Notes: generated by a model not told the origin, from the letters alone. A stretch of 11,715 bases of DNA from Clostridia bacterium (GCA_017452945.1 JAFTLD010000037.1:1-11715); one strand, 5' to 3'; positions 1-7,545 are shown, numbered from the stretch's first letter. Numbers and translations: made by a program.

Positions 1-24
1 CGTCAGAGTCATCTTTTCTCTCGA

Positions 25-44
25 AAAAAACGGCACCGTTTTTT
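25..44. terminator. Possible bidirectional hairpin terminator of an off-window gene
   Basis: AAAAAACGG at 25-33 pairs with CCGTTTTTT at 36-44 around a very short loop. The stem has only three G-C pairs, but the A-tract/U-tract arrangement fits a weak intrinsic terminator usable in either direction. The gene it would serve lies left of the window, so the assignment is tentative. Confidence 0.35.
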
Positions 45-133
45 CTGAATAATTTTCACTTAAACCTATTGACTTTTTATAGTTGGTCTACAAAGAGCAA
101 GATCAAAATGAAAAATTGCTAAAAAATTGCCAT

Positions 134-162
134 TCATAAAACTTGCATGACCGTTCAAAATA
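134..162 (+). promoter_or_regulatory. Candidate sigma-G (forespore) promoter of the spore protein gene
   Basis: TCATA at 134-138 fits the last four bases of the sigma-G -35 consensus (GHATR). CAAAATA at 156-162 matches 6 of 7 positions of the -10 consensus (CATWMTA), with a 17-nt spacer. Forespore transcription is expected for alpha/beta spore proteins. The implied leader is about 105 nt and holds an imperfect hairpin around 229-246 (GTGCGGG pairing with CCCGCGC). The remaining DNA in 45-133 shows no gene; it is AT-rich and non-coding on both strands. Confidence 0.45.
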
Positions 163-260
163 ATAGCAGAGCACGCAAGAGATTGCGGACTCCATTGAGA
201 TAGATTATTTTGAAAAAGAATGGGGAAGCGTGCGGGAAGTACCCGCGCAGCTGTCCCTAC

Positions 261-266
261 AAGGAG
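261..266 (+). promoter_or_regulatory. Ribosome binding site that fixes the spore protein start
   Basis: AAGGAG lies 8 nt before the ATG at 275. An in-frame GTG at 230 would add 15 residues that resemble nothing in the family and has no such site. The ATG is therefore preferred. Confidence 0.8.
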
Positions 267-274
267 AATTTGTT

Positions 275-460
275 ATGGCAAACAAGGAAGCAAAGAAGGC
301 ACTTGAGCAGTTCAAGATGCAGGCAGCAAACGAAGTAGGCGTTACTCTGAACCAGAATGGTTACAACGGTCAGCTGACCTCCCAGCAGGCAGGCTCCATC
401 GGCGGCCAGATGGTTAAGAAGATGGTTGAGTCCTACGAGAACTCTCTCAAGACCAAGTAA
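275..460 (+). CDS. Small acid-soluble spore protein, alpha/beta type
   Basis: This 61-residue protein belongs to the family that coats and protects DNA in the dormant spore core and is degraded to amino acids at germination. The two family blocks are visible: an N-terminal helix around LEQFKMQAANEVGV (residues 10-23), then NGYNG (28-32), TSQQAGSIGG (35-44) and MVKKMVESYE (46-55). Length is normal for the family. The gene stands alone, with a candidate sigma-G promoter upstream and a strong terminator 25 nt after the stop. One oddity is that the germination protease GPR normally cuts after a Glu in a site like E-I/V-A-S; here the aligned residues are Q16-A17-A18-N19. Another is that the usually basic residue after TS is Gln (Q37). 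Family assignment is secure; the effect of these changes is unknown. Confidence 0.95.
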   Translation: MANKEAKKALEQFKMQAANEVGVTLNQNGYNGQLTSQQAGSIGGQMVKKMVESYENSLKTK

Positions 461-484
461 GACAACCTAAGGAAAATGACGCAA

Positions 485-518
485 GGGCGGTCGCATGCGC
501 GGCCGCCCAAATTTTTTT
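485..518 (+). terminator. Intrinsic terminator after the spore protein gene
   Basis: GGGCGGTCGC at 485-494 pairs with GCGGCCGCCC at 499-508 (10 bp including G-U pairs, loop ATGC). AAA and then seven T residues (512-518) follow. This is a classic Rho-independent terminator and separates the spore gene from the downstream operon promoter. Confidence 0.9.
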
Positions 519-528
519 GCGTGAAATA

Positions 529-557
529 GTGACAAATGCCGTTCGGTATGTTATAAT
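529..557 (+). promoter_or_regulatory. Sigma-A promoter of the aminopeptidase-glycosidase operon
   Basis: GTGACA (529-534) matches five of six -35 bases. TATAAT (552-557) is a perfect -10 element, the spacer is 17 nt, and TG at 549-550 gives an extended -10. Transcription should begin near 564, leaving a leader of about 35 nt. No operator palindrome is evident. Confidence 0.85.
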
Positions 558-598
558 AGAGAAGATTAAACTACTCGCACACAGAAAGGGAACAACCT

Positions 599-1840
599 AT
601 GAAAAAAACAGTTTTGAAGGAATACGCAAAGCTGCTGGTCAGATGCGGCTTGAATATTAAAAAGGGTGACGTGGTCATGATCACAGCATCTCTCGACCAG
701 CCCGAATTCGTGGCTATGGTGACCGAGGCTTGCTACCGCCGCGGTGCTTCTCGCGTCATCGTGGACTTTGGCTATCAGCCCCTGACCAAGCTGTCGGTCA
801 AGTACAGAACGCTCAAGAGTCTTGGCACGGTGGAGGAATTTGAAGAGGCAAGATTGAAGTACCGTCTTGAAAAGAACCCCGCTATGCTGTATCTGCTCTC
901 GGATGACCCTGACGGACTTAAAGGTATGGATCAGGCAAAAAATTCCAAGGCTGCGCAGATGCGTTATCCCATCATCAAGCCGTATCGCGATGCCATGGAT
1001 AACAAATATAAGTGGTGCATTGCTGCCGTTCCGGGTGAAGCGTGGGCAAAGAAGGTGTTCCCGGGGCTGCGTGCAAGTGTGGCTATGGAAAAGCTGTGGA
1101 ACGCCATTCTGTATACCTCTCGCGTGCTGGATGCCGAGGGCAATCTGCTGGACGCTGTTGCTGAGTGGGACAAGCACAACAAGAATTTTGCCGACAAGTG
1201 TGCATATCTCAACAGCCTTGGTCTTGCAAAGCTGCATTACAAGAGCGCAAACGGCACCGATCTGACGGTTGGCCTGATTGAGGACGGTCTGTTCCTTGGC
1301 GGCGGTGAGTTCACTTTGGGCGGTGAATACTACAATCCCAACATCCCTACCGAGGAAACCTTTACCTCTCCGAAGGCCGGCAGTGCAGAGGGCGTGGTAT
1401 ATTCCAGCCTGCCGCTTTCCTATCGCGGTGAGGTGATCGATAAATTCTGGCTGAGATTCGAGGGCGGCCGTGCGGTTGAAGCACACGCAGAGCAGGGTGA
1501 GGATCTCTTAAATCAGATGATCACCATGGACGAGGGTGCTGCCATGCTTGGCGAATGTGCGCTTGTGCCTTACGATTCTCCCATCCGCAACAGCGGCATT
1601 ACCTTCTATGAAACACTGTTTGACGAGAATGCTGCATGCCATCTGGCCATGGGTGCAGGCTTTACCAACTGCCTGAAGGACTACGACAAGTACACTTTGG
1701 CCGAGGCGCATGAGAAGGGCATTAACGACTCTATGATCCACGTGGACTTTATGATCGGTACTGCCGATCTTTCGATCGTGGGCGAAACTGCCGACGGCAA
1801 GCAGGTGCAGATCTTCGAGAACGGCAACTGGGCGTTCTGA
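599..1840 (+). CDS. ampS: M29-family metallo-aminopeptidase (AmpS/PepS type)
   Basis: This 413-residue cytosolic protein should remove N-terminal amino acids from peptides using two metal ions. Family M29 (thermophilic aminopeptidase) is recognised from its ordered C-terminal motifs. These are NIPTEE (248-253) supplying a Glu ligand, GECALVP (318-324) with Glu319, FDENAACHLAMG (341-352) with His348, and MIHVDFMIG (379-387) with His381 and Asp383. All five expected metal ligands are therefore present. The length is normal for the family (about 400-415) and there is no signal peptide. The ATG follows AAAGGG by 8 nt. It is the first gene after a strong promoter, and its stop codon sits one base before the next start, so translation is probably coupled. 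It likely turns over imported or internal peptides; substrate preference cannot be read from sequence. Confidence 0.93.
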   Translation: MKKTVLKEYAKLLVRCGLNIKKGDVVMITASLDQPEFVAMVTEACYRRGASRVIVDFGYQPLTKLSVKYRTLKSLGTVEEFEEARLKYRLEKNPAMLYLLSDDPDGLKGMDQAKNSKAAQMRYPIIKPYRDAMDNKYKWCIAAVPGEAWAKKVFPGLRASVAMEKLWNAILYTSRVLDAEGNLLDAVAEWDKHNKNFADKCAYLNSLGLAKLHYKSANGTDLTVGLIEDGLFLGGGEFTLGGEYYNPNIPTEETFTSPKAGSAEGVVYSSLPLSYRGEVIDKFWLRFEGGRAVEAHAEQGEDLLNQMITMDEGAAMLGECALVPYDSPIRNSGITFYETLFDENAACHLAMGAGFTNCLKDYDKYTLAEAHEKGINDSMIHVDFMIGTADLSIVGETADGKQVQIFENGNWAF

Positions 1841-1841
1841 T

Positions 1842-3128
1842 ATGACCGAGAGAAAACTGGTCACGGTTGACTTTGCGTCGAGTACGGGGCAGATCAAGCC
1901 GCTGCACGGCATGTGCAACGGACCTCTTTCCCCGGGAACGGATTTGCGCAAGCTGTTTGCCGATATGGGCGTGCCGAGGGTAAGATTTGCCGATGCGGGA
2001 GGAAAACAGGCGGGACTTTTTGTCAACGTGTCGCACGTCTTTCCCGATATGTCGGCTGACGAGTACGATCCCAAAAACTACCGCTTTGCGCCCACCGACA
2101 CACTGATCAAGGCTGCTGCCGAGAGCGGGGCCGAAATTGTATATCGCATAGGCGAGAGTGACAATGGATGGCACTACGCGTTTCCCGAAAACGTGGACAA
2201 ATACGTGCGCGTTTGCGTCAATATCATCCGCCACTATAATGACGGATGGGGGGACGGCACACAGCTGGGACTGCGCTGTTTTGAGATATGGGCAAAGCCG
2301 GATACCATGCCGGGCGTGGGCAATGCCGCAGCGTTTGCCTTTTATGAGAAGGTGGCGCATGGGATCAAGACCTACGATCCTTCTTTGCAGGTTGGAGGCA
2401 TGGGCTTTGCAGATTACGGTGCGATGGCGCGTGAGTTTATCAAATATTGCAAAAAGAAGCAGGTGCCGCTTGATTTTGTTTCGATCCGTGCGTACGGAGA
2501 TACGCCGGATGCTGCACTTGCGGGGGCGGGCAAGCTTTCCGCTTATCTGCAAAAGAGCGACATGGCGCACCTGCCCATTCACGTCTGCGAATGGAATTGC
2601 GCAGCCCCCGAAGCACAAGCAAGCGATCCTGCGCAAAAGCAGGCGCGGTACGAGCAGTTACATTCCCTCCAAGGGGCGGTGTTTTGTGCGTCAATGCTGC
2701 TCAAAATGCAAAATGCGTTTGGTATTGAGGCTGCTACTTATTATGACGCACAGCCCGAAATTTCGGCTTTGTGCGGCATTTGCGACCGCTATGGCAATCC
2801 TGCCAAGCCTATGCATGCCTTCCGCGCGTTTGACGTGCTGTACAGGCAGGGAGAAACAGCCTTTTGCGACGTGCAGGGCAGCGGTGTGGAGGCTGTTGCA
2901 TCGGTGGGAGATCGCGCAGGCGCGGTCATGATCTCGGTGCTGGACGGTGCAGGGCTTGTGGATATCCGCATGAACAATCTGCCAGACGACGTATACAGTG
3001 CGGACGTACTGATCCTGGACGGTGTGCGCGATCTTGCGCACGTGCAAACGCTGCCGCTTTTGGGCATGAGCAGACAGATCTGCATTTCCGTCAGCAAATA
3101 CAGCTTGATACTGATCAAATTATACTAA
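1842..3128 (+). CDS. GH39-like (clan GH-A) protein with altered acid/base motif
   Basis: This 428-residue protein has a TIM-barrel glycosidase layout like GH39 beta-xylosidase relatives, then a small C-terminal beta domain ending VSKYSLILIKL. Typical landmarks are LHGMCNGPLS (21-30), VYRIGES (100-106), IIRHYNDGW (128-136) and HVCEWNC (247-253), where Glu250 fits the nucleophile. The invariant acid/base motif WNEPD reads W150-A-K-P-D154, so both the Asn and the catalytic Glu are lost. Normal catalysis as in GH39 is therefore doubtful. It may be a binding or regulatory pseudo-enzyme, use another acid, or act on an unusual bond. The reading frame is intact and codon use matches its neighbours, so this is not simple decay. 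It starts one base after the aminopeptidase stop with no clear ribosome binding site, and there is no signal peptide. An exact family other than GH39 within the clan is possible. Confidence 0.75.
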   Translation: MTERKLVTVDFASSTGQIKPLHGMCNGPLSPGTDLRKLFADMGVPRVRFADAGGKQAGLFVNVSHVFPDMSADEYDPKNYRFAPTDTLIKAAAESGAEIVYRIGESDNGWHYAFPENVDKYVRVCVNIIRHYNDGWGDGTQLGLRCFEIWAKPDTMPGVGNAAAFAFYEKVAHGIKTYDPSLQVGGMGFADYGAMAREFIKYCKKKQVPLDFVSIRAYGDTPDAALAGAGKLSAYLQKSDMAHLPIHVCEWNCAAPEAQASDPAQKQARYEQLHSLQGAVFCASMLLKMQNAFGIEAATYYDAQPEISALCGICDRYGNPAKPMHAFRAFDVLYRQGETAFCDVQGSGVEAVASVGDRAGAVMISVLDGAGLVDIRMNNLPDDVYSADVLILDGVRDLAHVQTLPLLGMSRQICISVSKYSLILIKLY

Positions 3129-3141
3129 AGGAGAAAAAAGC

Positions 3142-5256
3142 ATGAAAGTTCACGAATATGCATTTATCAAGGCGCGTCCCGTATGGGAATGCGGTACCGA
3201 AAAGATGATGAACCGCACGATTGCTTTACATACAAGCATTCAGAAATCCGACAAGCAGGTCGTGCTGGCACTTGCCGCGCATTGCTCGTTCACGGTTCTT
3301 TTGAACGGGGAGATCATTGCGCACGGCCCTGCAAGAGCGGGACACGGCTATTACCGCGCAGACGAGCTGGATCTGACCGATCTGCTCTGCGAGGGTGAAA
3401 ACGCGCTTTGCGTTCGTATCGCAGGTTATAACGTCAATTCCTTCCACTATCTGGACAAGCCCTCCTTCGTTTGCGCAGAGCTGATCGTGGGCGGTGAGGT
3501 GGTCGCGTATACCGACGCGCCCTGCACGGGCTTTTTGGTTATGGGTGTGGACGAGAGAATGACCAAGGTGCAGAGATACTCCTTCCAGCGCCATATGGTA
3601 GAGTGCTACGATCTTGCGCCCAACAAAAACGGAGCAGCCGTAGAGGTTGCCCTGACCGAGGACAAGGCGTTTATCTGCCGTGACGTGCCTTACGGTGAAG
3701 TTGAGGAGCTGTATCCTTGTGCGGTGTTTGCAACGGGCAGCGTGTCGTATGACCAAAGCCGCCCCGTATATGGCAACCGCGAGGTCACCAAAATTTACAA
3801 TGAGTTCTTTGGGTATCAGCCCGAGGAGCTGGAGTTCCGCTCCTATGAAACCGCCTCGCACATGGTCTTTTCCAAGCCCAATGCATACGCGATCGATCCC
3901 GCTGCCATTCCCGTGTGCGCAGAAACCTACGTGGACGTAGATATGGGAGTGAACTATACGGGTATTTTTGAGTTTGATATAGAGGTTTGCGGAAAAGGTG
4001 AGCTTTACGTGCTGTTTGACGAGATATTGCTTGACAGCCAACTCAATTGCTTCCGTAACGGAACGTCCAATATCGTGGCTGTGCGTGCCGAGAGCGGTTC
4101 GTACAAGGTTCGTTGCCAGGAGCCCTATACCATGCGTTATATTCGCCTTGTAGCCAAGGGCTGCTCGTTTACGGTCAAGTGGCTGCGTCTTTTCAAGGTT
4201 GCATTCCCCGCAAGCAAGATCACGGCTAAGTTTGTGGGCGAGGATGACACCATGCGCCGCATTTACGACGCAGCGGTGGAAACATTCCGTGCAAACACGG
4301 TGGATATTTACATGGATTGCCCCTCTCGTGAGAGAGCAGGCTGGCTGTGCGACAGCTTCTTTACCTCGCGCGTGGAAAAGACGCTGACCGGCAGATCCGA
4401 GGTGGAAAAGGCGTTCCTTTCCAACTTCTTAATGCCGGAAAAATTTGAGTTTATTCCCGAGGGCATGCTGCCCATGTGCTATCCCTCGGATCATAACGAC
4501 CATACCTATATCCCCAACTGGGCAATGTGGTACGTGGTCGAGCTTGGCGAGTATGCAAAGCGTTCGGGTGACCCTGAGCTGATCGCGCAGGCCAAGGACA
4601 GAGTATATGCGCTGCTCAAGTTCTTCCGTCCGTTTGAAAACGAATACGGCCTCTTGGAAAAGCTGCAGAGCTGGGTATTCGTGGAGTGGTCCAAGGCAAA
4701 CGAGCTGGTGCAGGACGTTTCGTTCGCATCCAACATGCTGTATGCGACCATGAAGGACACGATTGCAGAGCTTTACGGTGACGAGCCCCTGAAGGATGAG
4801 GCAGCAAAGCTGCGTAAGACGATCGCTGAGATGAGCATGACCGAAAGCGGCTTCTTCTGCGACAACATGTACAGACGCGACGGTGAGCTGGTGCTTTCGG
4901 GCGAGAGAACCGAGGCTTGCCAGTATTACGCATTCTTCTGCGGTATCGCGACTCCCGAGAGCCATCCTTGGCTGTGGAACACTTTGGTCAACGACTTTGG
5001 TCCCGACCGCGTGCAAAAGGGTGTATATCCCGAGATCTGGGTAGCCAACGCGTTTATCGGTAACTATCTGCGCCTGGATCTGCTGGACAGATACGGCTGC
5101 CACGAGGCGCTGTATGAAAACATCAAGGGCTATTTTGCCTACATGGCAAATAAGACCGGCACGCTGTGGGAGCTGACGGCCGATCAGGCAAGCTGTAACC
5201 ACGGCTTTGCATCGCACGTGCTTTACTGGATGGAGCACATGGGACTGGTCAAGTAA
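3142..5256 (+). CDS. Alpha-L-rhamnosidase-like glycoside hydrolase (GH78 type)
   Basis: This 704-residue protein resembles GH78 inverting enzymes that release L-rhamnose from plant or bacterial glycans. The N-terminal region (about 1-350) is predicted beta-rich, with a lectin-like jelly-roll segment (VLLNGEIIAHGPAR, 52-65). The (alpha/alpha)6 barrel follows and carries the signature DCPSRERAGWLCD (392-404), where Glu397 fits the general acid and Trp401 and Asp404 are conserved. TLWE (673-676) near the C-terminus supplies Glu676 as the likely general base, followed by SCNHGFASHVLYW. The usual Gly before Asp404 is Cys403. There is no signal peptide or membrane segment, so it should act on imported oligosaccharides. 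AAAGGAG ends 8 nt before the ATG. It is the last gene of the operon. Related unsaturated-sugar or other six-hairpin glycosidases are an alternative, so the substrate is inferred only. Confidence 0.85.
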   Translation: MKVHEYAFIKARPVWECGTEKMMNRTIALHTSIQKSDKQVVLALAAHCSFTVLLNGEIIAHGPARAGHGYYRADELDLTDLLCEGENALCVRIAGYNVNSFHYLDKPSFVCAELIVGGEVVAYTDAPCTGFLVMGVDERMTKVQRYSFQRHMVECYDLAPNKNGAAVEVALTEDKAFICRDVPYGEVEELYPCAVFATGSVSYDQSRPVYGNREVTKIYNEFFGYQPEELEFRSYETASHMVFSKPNAYAIDPAAIPVCAETYVDVDMGVNYTGIFEFDIEVCGKGELYVLFDEILLDSQLNCFRNGTSNIVAVRAESGSYKVRCQEPYTMRYIRLVAKGCSFTVKWLRLFKVAFPASKITAKFVGEDDTMRRIYDAAVETFRANTVDIYMDCPSRERAGWLCDSFFTSRVEKTLTGRSEVEKAFLSNFLMPEKFEFIPEGMLPMCYPSDHNDHTYIPNWAMWYVVELGEYAKRSGDPELIAQAKDRVYALLKFFRPFENEYGLLEKLQSWVFVEWSKANELVQDVSFASNMLYATMKDTIAELYGDEPLKDEAAKLRKTIAEMSMTESGFFCDNMYRRDGELVLSGERTEACQYYAFFCGIATPESHPWLWNTLVNDFGPDRVQKGVYPEIWVANAFIGNYLRLDLLDRYGCHEALYENIKGYFAYMANKTGTLWELTADQASCNHGFASHVLYWMEHMGLVK

Positions 5257-5270
5257 ACAGTTACAACAAC

Positions 5271-5623
5271 CCAACTCATGAAAAGTTTTTGCGTCGCTTT
5301 TTTCAAAAAGCGACTGGGGTTCGGGGCAACGCCCCGTATAACGCCATTTCTTTGGTTCTTTTTTGCGGCTACTTGCTCAAAGAAAGAACGGAAACGATTT
5401 TCTCACATAAACAAAAAAGGGAGCTACCTACTTGAAGGTAACTCCCTTGTTTTTTACGTTGAGAAAATTCTCTCCGTTCTTTTTCTTGGCTATGTAGCCG
5501 CAAGAAAAAGAACCAAAAAGAACGGCGATTTAGGTGTTTCGCCTCTGCGGAGGCGACGAGGGCTCTGCCCTCGACCCGCGACCTTTTTCAAAAAAAGGTC
5601 GATCAAAAACTTTCATGAGTTGG
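5271..5623. repeat. Nested-palindrome element (MITE-like) between convergent genes
   Basis: The outer ends are inverted repeats: CCAACTCATGAAA at 5271-5283 matches the complement of TTTCATGAGTTGG at 5611-5623, and the match continues inward with one indel to 5291 and 5604. Inside are side hairpins at 5293-5314 (GTCGCTTTTT arms), 5322-5336, 5476-5513 (17-bp arms with a 2-nt bulge), 5539-5556, 5557-5573 and 5579-5601. The two long arms, 5342-5406 and 5459-5526, are also imperfect inverted copies of each other. A terminator-like hairpin sits at the centre. Open frames here carry no recognisable protein. It fills the 378-bp gap between the rhamnosidase and uridine phosphorylase genes. No clear target-site duplication was seen. 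Confidence 0.85.
5413..5455. terminator. Bidirectional intrinsic terminator at the centre of the palindromic element
   Basis: AAGGGAGCTACC (5417-5428) pairs with GGTAACTCCCTT (5437-5448) with one mismatch. A-tracts lie on the left (5413-5418) and T-tracts on the right (5450-5455), so it can end transcription from both the rhamnosidase operon and the opposing uridine phosphorylase gene. Confidence 0.8.
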
Positions 5624-5634
5624 CTCGTCCGATG

Positions 5635-6414
5635 TTATTGCGCGTCCTTTGAGATGAGGATCTTGAGTGCCTCGATGGCGGTTCTGATGGCTCTGTCCGT
5701 GTCGTGGTTCTCAGCTGTTTCGTCTTCGCTGTCCATGCCGAGGTTGGCTCTCTCCTGATTCCATACCACAGAGAAGCATGCGCCTGCTCTGACACCAAGC
5801 GATGCCGCTACCGTGAACAGCGCGCCCGATTCCATTTCGCTTGCCAATACGCCAAGTCTTTTCCAAGCTTCCCATTTTGCATTGAGCTCACCTGCAATCG
5901 GCATTCTGTTTGGCGAGTGCTGGCCATAGAAGGAATCCTTGGCCTGTACCACGCCTGCATGCGAGCGAAGCTCCAATTTATCCGCTGCTTGCATCAGTGC
6001 GATCAGTACCTCGGGATCGGACACGGCAGGGAACTCAATGGGCGCGTACTCGCGTGACGTGCCGTCCTGTCTGACTGCGCCCGTCGCAATGACCACGTCA
6101 CCTGCCTGCACCTTGAGATTGATGCCGCCGCACGTGCCAACGCGGATAAAGGTATGCGTGCCGCAGGCTACCAGCTCTTCCATAGCTATGGCTGCGCTGG
6201 GGCCACCGATGCCCGTGGAGCAAACGCTGACAGGCACACCGCAAAGCTCACCCACCCAAATAGTATACTCGCGGTTGGACACCAAGTGTCTGGGATTATC
6301 AAAATATTGCGCGATCTTTTCGCATCTGCCGGGATCACCGGGGAGAATGCAATAGCCGCCTGTTTGCCCTTCGCTTGCCTTGATATGATATTGCTCTGTA
6401 TGTGTAGAAAGCAT
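5635..6414 (-). CDS. udp: Uridine phosphorylase
   Basis: This 259-residue nucleoside phosphorylase (NP-I family) reversibly splits uridine with phosphate to uracil and ribose 1-phosphate in pyrimidine salvage. Visible motifs are LPGDPGR (24-30) for phosphate binding, STGIGGPS (66-73), RVGTCGG (91-97), LEFPAV-like IEFPAV (126-131), [10 protein letters not shown] (162-171) for base recognition and EMES (193-196) for ribose binding. The overall run of motifs follows E. coli Udp closely, and the length is usual. An ATG 12 nt upstream (6426) is rejected because the GGAGG ribosome binding site lies inside that extension, 5 nt before the ATG at 6414. The gene is monocistronic: its own promoter lies upstream and the palindromic element begins 11 nt past the stop. 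Preference for uridine over other nucleosides is inferred from the Udp-like motifs. Confidence 0.92.
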   Translation of the reverse strand: MLSTHTEQYHIKASEGQTGGYCILPGDPGRCEKIAQYFDNPRHLVSNREYTIWVGELCGVPVSVCSTGIGGPSAAIAMEELVACGTHTFIRVGTCGGINLKVQAGDVVIATGAVRQDGTSREYAPIEFPAVSDPEVLIALMQAADKLELRSHAGVVQAKDSFYGQHSPNRMPIAGELNAKWEAWKRLGVLASEMESGALFTVAASLGVRAGACFSVVWNQERANLGMDSEDETAENHDTDRAIRTAIEALKILISKDAQ

Positions 6415-6419
6415 AAAAA

Positions 6420-6424
6420 CCTCC
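6420..6424 (-). promoter_or_regulatory. Ribosome binding site that decides the udp start
   Basis: GGAGG on the minus strand lies 5 nt before the ATG at 6414. The alternative ATG at 6426 overlaps this site and has no site of its own. Confidence 0.8.
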
Positions 6425-6459
6425 AAAATATATCGTGTTATTCAGATATTTCCATCATC

Positions 6460-6488
6460 ATTGTATCACATTTTTCAGCATATTGCAA
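6460..6488 (-). promoter_or_regulatory. Sigma-A promoter of udp
   Basis: On the minus strand TTGCAA (6488-6483) and TACAAT (6465-6460) are separated by exactly 17 nt, each close to consensus. Transcription should start near 6453, giving a leader of about 40 nt. It overlaps the candidate forespore promoter of spoVAD on the other strand. Confidence 0.75.
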
Positions 6489-6506
6489 GAGGGAGTGAAA
6501 ATAATA
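6478..6506 (+). promoter_or_regulatory. Candidate sigma-G promoter of spoVAD-spoVAE
   Basis: GCATA (6478-6482) is a perfect match to the -35 sigma-G consensus. After 17 nt, AATAATA (6500-6506) matches 6 of 7 positions of CATWMTA; AATACTA at 6503 is an alternative with a 20-nt gap. spoVA genes are forespore-expressed under sigma-G in Bacillus subtilis, which supports the call. Confidence 0.5.
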
Positions 6507-6536
6507 CTAACAGTATAACAATTTTGGGGTGGATTT

Positions 6537-7544
6537 ATGAAGAAAGGAATTTTTGAATTGCACGCAAATCTGCTTTCCTCGGGCAGTGTTGTGGGCTGTA
6601 AGGAGCACCAAGGGCCACTTGGTAATCTGTTTGACATGCACGACACCGACGATAGATTCGGGCAGAAAACGTGGGAAAAGGCGGAGAGTGAAATGCAGCG
6701 TCGCGCGTTAGGTGTCGCACTGAATAAATGGGGGAAGGATCAGAACAGTCTTGGCTGCATTTTGGCAGGGGATCTGCTCAACCAGTGCGTGGGCTCGGCT
6801 TATGGCTTGCTGGATTATCACGTGCCGTATTTCGGGCTTTACGGGGCTTGCTCCACAGCCGCTCTTGGCTTGATGCTTGGGGCTGCTTTGGTCAGCGCGG
6901 GTTTTGTGCGCTATGCCGCGGCGGTGACCTCCTCGCACAATTCCTCTGCTGAGCGGCAATACCGTACACCCTTGGAATACGGTGCGCAGCGCACGCCAAC
7001 CGCACAATGGACGGTGACGGGTGCGTCTGCCTTCATTCTTGGTAACGAAAGGGATGCCAATCCGTACGGGGTACAAGTGGTTGAGGCCATGCCCGGTATT
7101 CCGATTGAAATGGGGATTCGTGATGCTGCCAATATGGGGGCTGCCATGGCACCTGCCGCTGTGGATACGCTGGAGCGGTATTTTGCGGCAAGCGGCACGG
7201 CCCCCGAAAATTTTGACGCCATCGTCACGGGTGACCTTGGCTGGGAGGGTAGTGCTATATTCCACGATCTTTTGTATGCGGACGGAATTGAAGTTGCACC
7301 CCGTCACACGGATTGCGGTACCATGATCTTTTCTCGTTATACGCAGGATACCCATGCAGGAGGCTCAGGGTGCGGCTGCTCGGGCGTGGTCATGGCCGCG
7401 TATTTTCTGCCCAAGCTGGCTTCGGGCGAGATCAAGGATATGCTGTTGATCGGTACGGGTGCTATGATGAGCCCGGATGCACTCAAGCAGGGACAGTGTA
7501 TTCCCGCCATAGGGCATCTGGTCAGAATTGTGGGGGTGAAATGA
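6537..7544 (+). CDS. spoVAD: Stage V sporulation protein AD
   Basis: SpoVAD is a thiolase-fold protein of the spore inner membrane SpoVA complex. It binds dipicolinic acid and is needed for its uptake during sporulation and release at germination. The 335-residue length matches B. subtilis SpoVAD (338). Recognised blocks are GPLGNLFD (26-33), FLAGDLLNQ-like ILAGDLLNQ (75-83), GACST (103-107), TSSHNSSAERQ (131-141), EYG (147-149), GAAMAPAA (201-208), TGDLG (231-235), HTDCG (257-261) and GGSGCGCS (275-282). The ATG follows GGGGTGG by 4 nt. It is transcribed with spoVAE, whose start lies one base after this stop. Unlike most clostridial loci, no spoVAC precedes it; the upstream neighbour is the divergent udp. 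The family call is firm. Confidence 0.95.
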   Translation: MKKGIFELHANLLSSGSVVGCKEHQGPLGNLFDMHDTDDRFGQKTWEKAESEMQRRALGVALNKWGKDQNSLGCILAGDLLNQCVGSAYGLLDYHVPYFGLYGACSTAALGLMLGAALVSAGFVRYAAAVTSSHNSSAERQYRTPLEYGAQRTPTAQWTVTGASAFILGNERDANPYGVQVVEAMPGIPIEMGIRDAANMGAAMAPAAVDTLERYFAASGTAPENFDAIVTGDLGWEGSAIFHDLLYADGIEVAPRHTDCGTMIFSRYTQDTHAGGSGCGCSGVVMAAYFLPKLASGEIKDMLLIGTGAMMSPDALKQGQCIPAIGHLVRIVGVK

Positions 7545-7545
7545 T

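Noticed and set aside
69..94. TTGACT with TACAAA as a second promoter before the spore protein
   Set aside because: The gap is only 14 nt and the implied start would give a leader of about 170 nt. The sigma-G candidate fits the gene's expected control better.
566..2636. Long minus-strand open frames opposite the aminopeptidase and GH39-like genes (up to 306 residues)
   Set aside because: They are antisense shadows of well-supported genes, without family motifs or ribosome binding sites.
5278..5652. 124-residue plus-strand open frame after the rhamnosidase gene
   Set aside because: It reads straight through the nested-palindrome element and central terminator, lacks a ribosome binding site, and matches no family.
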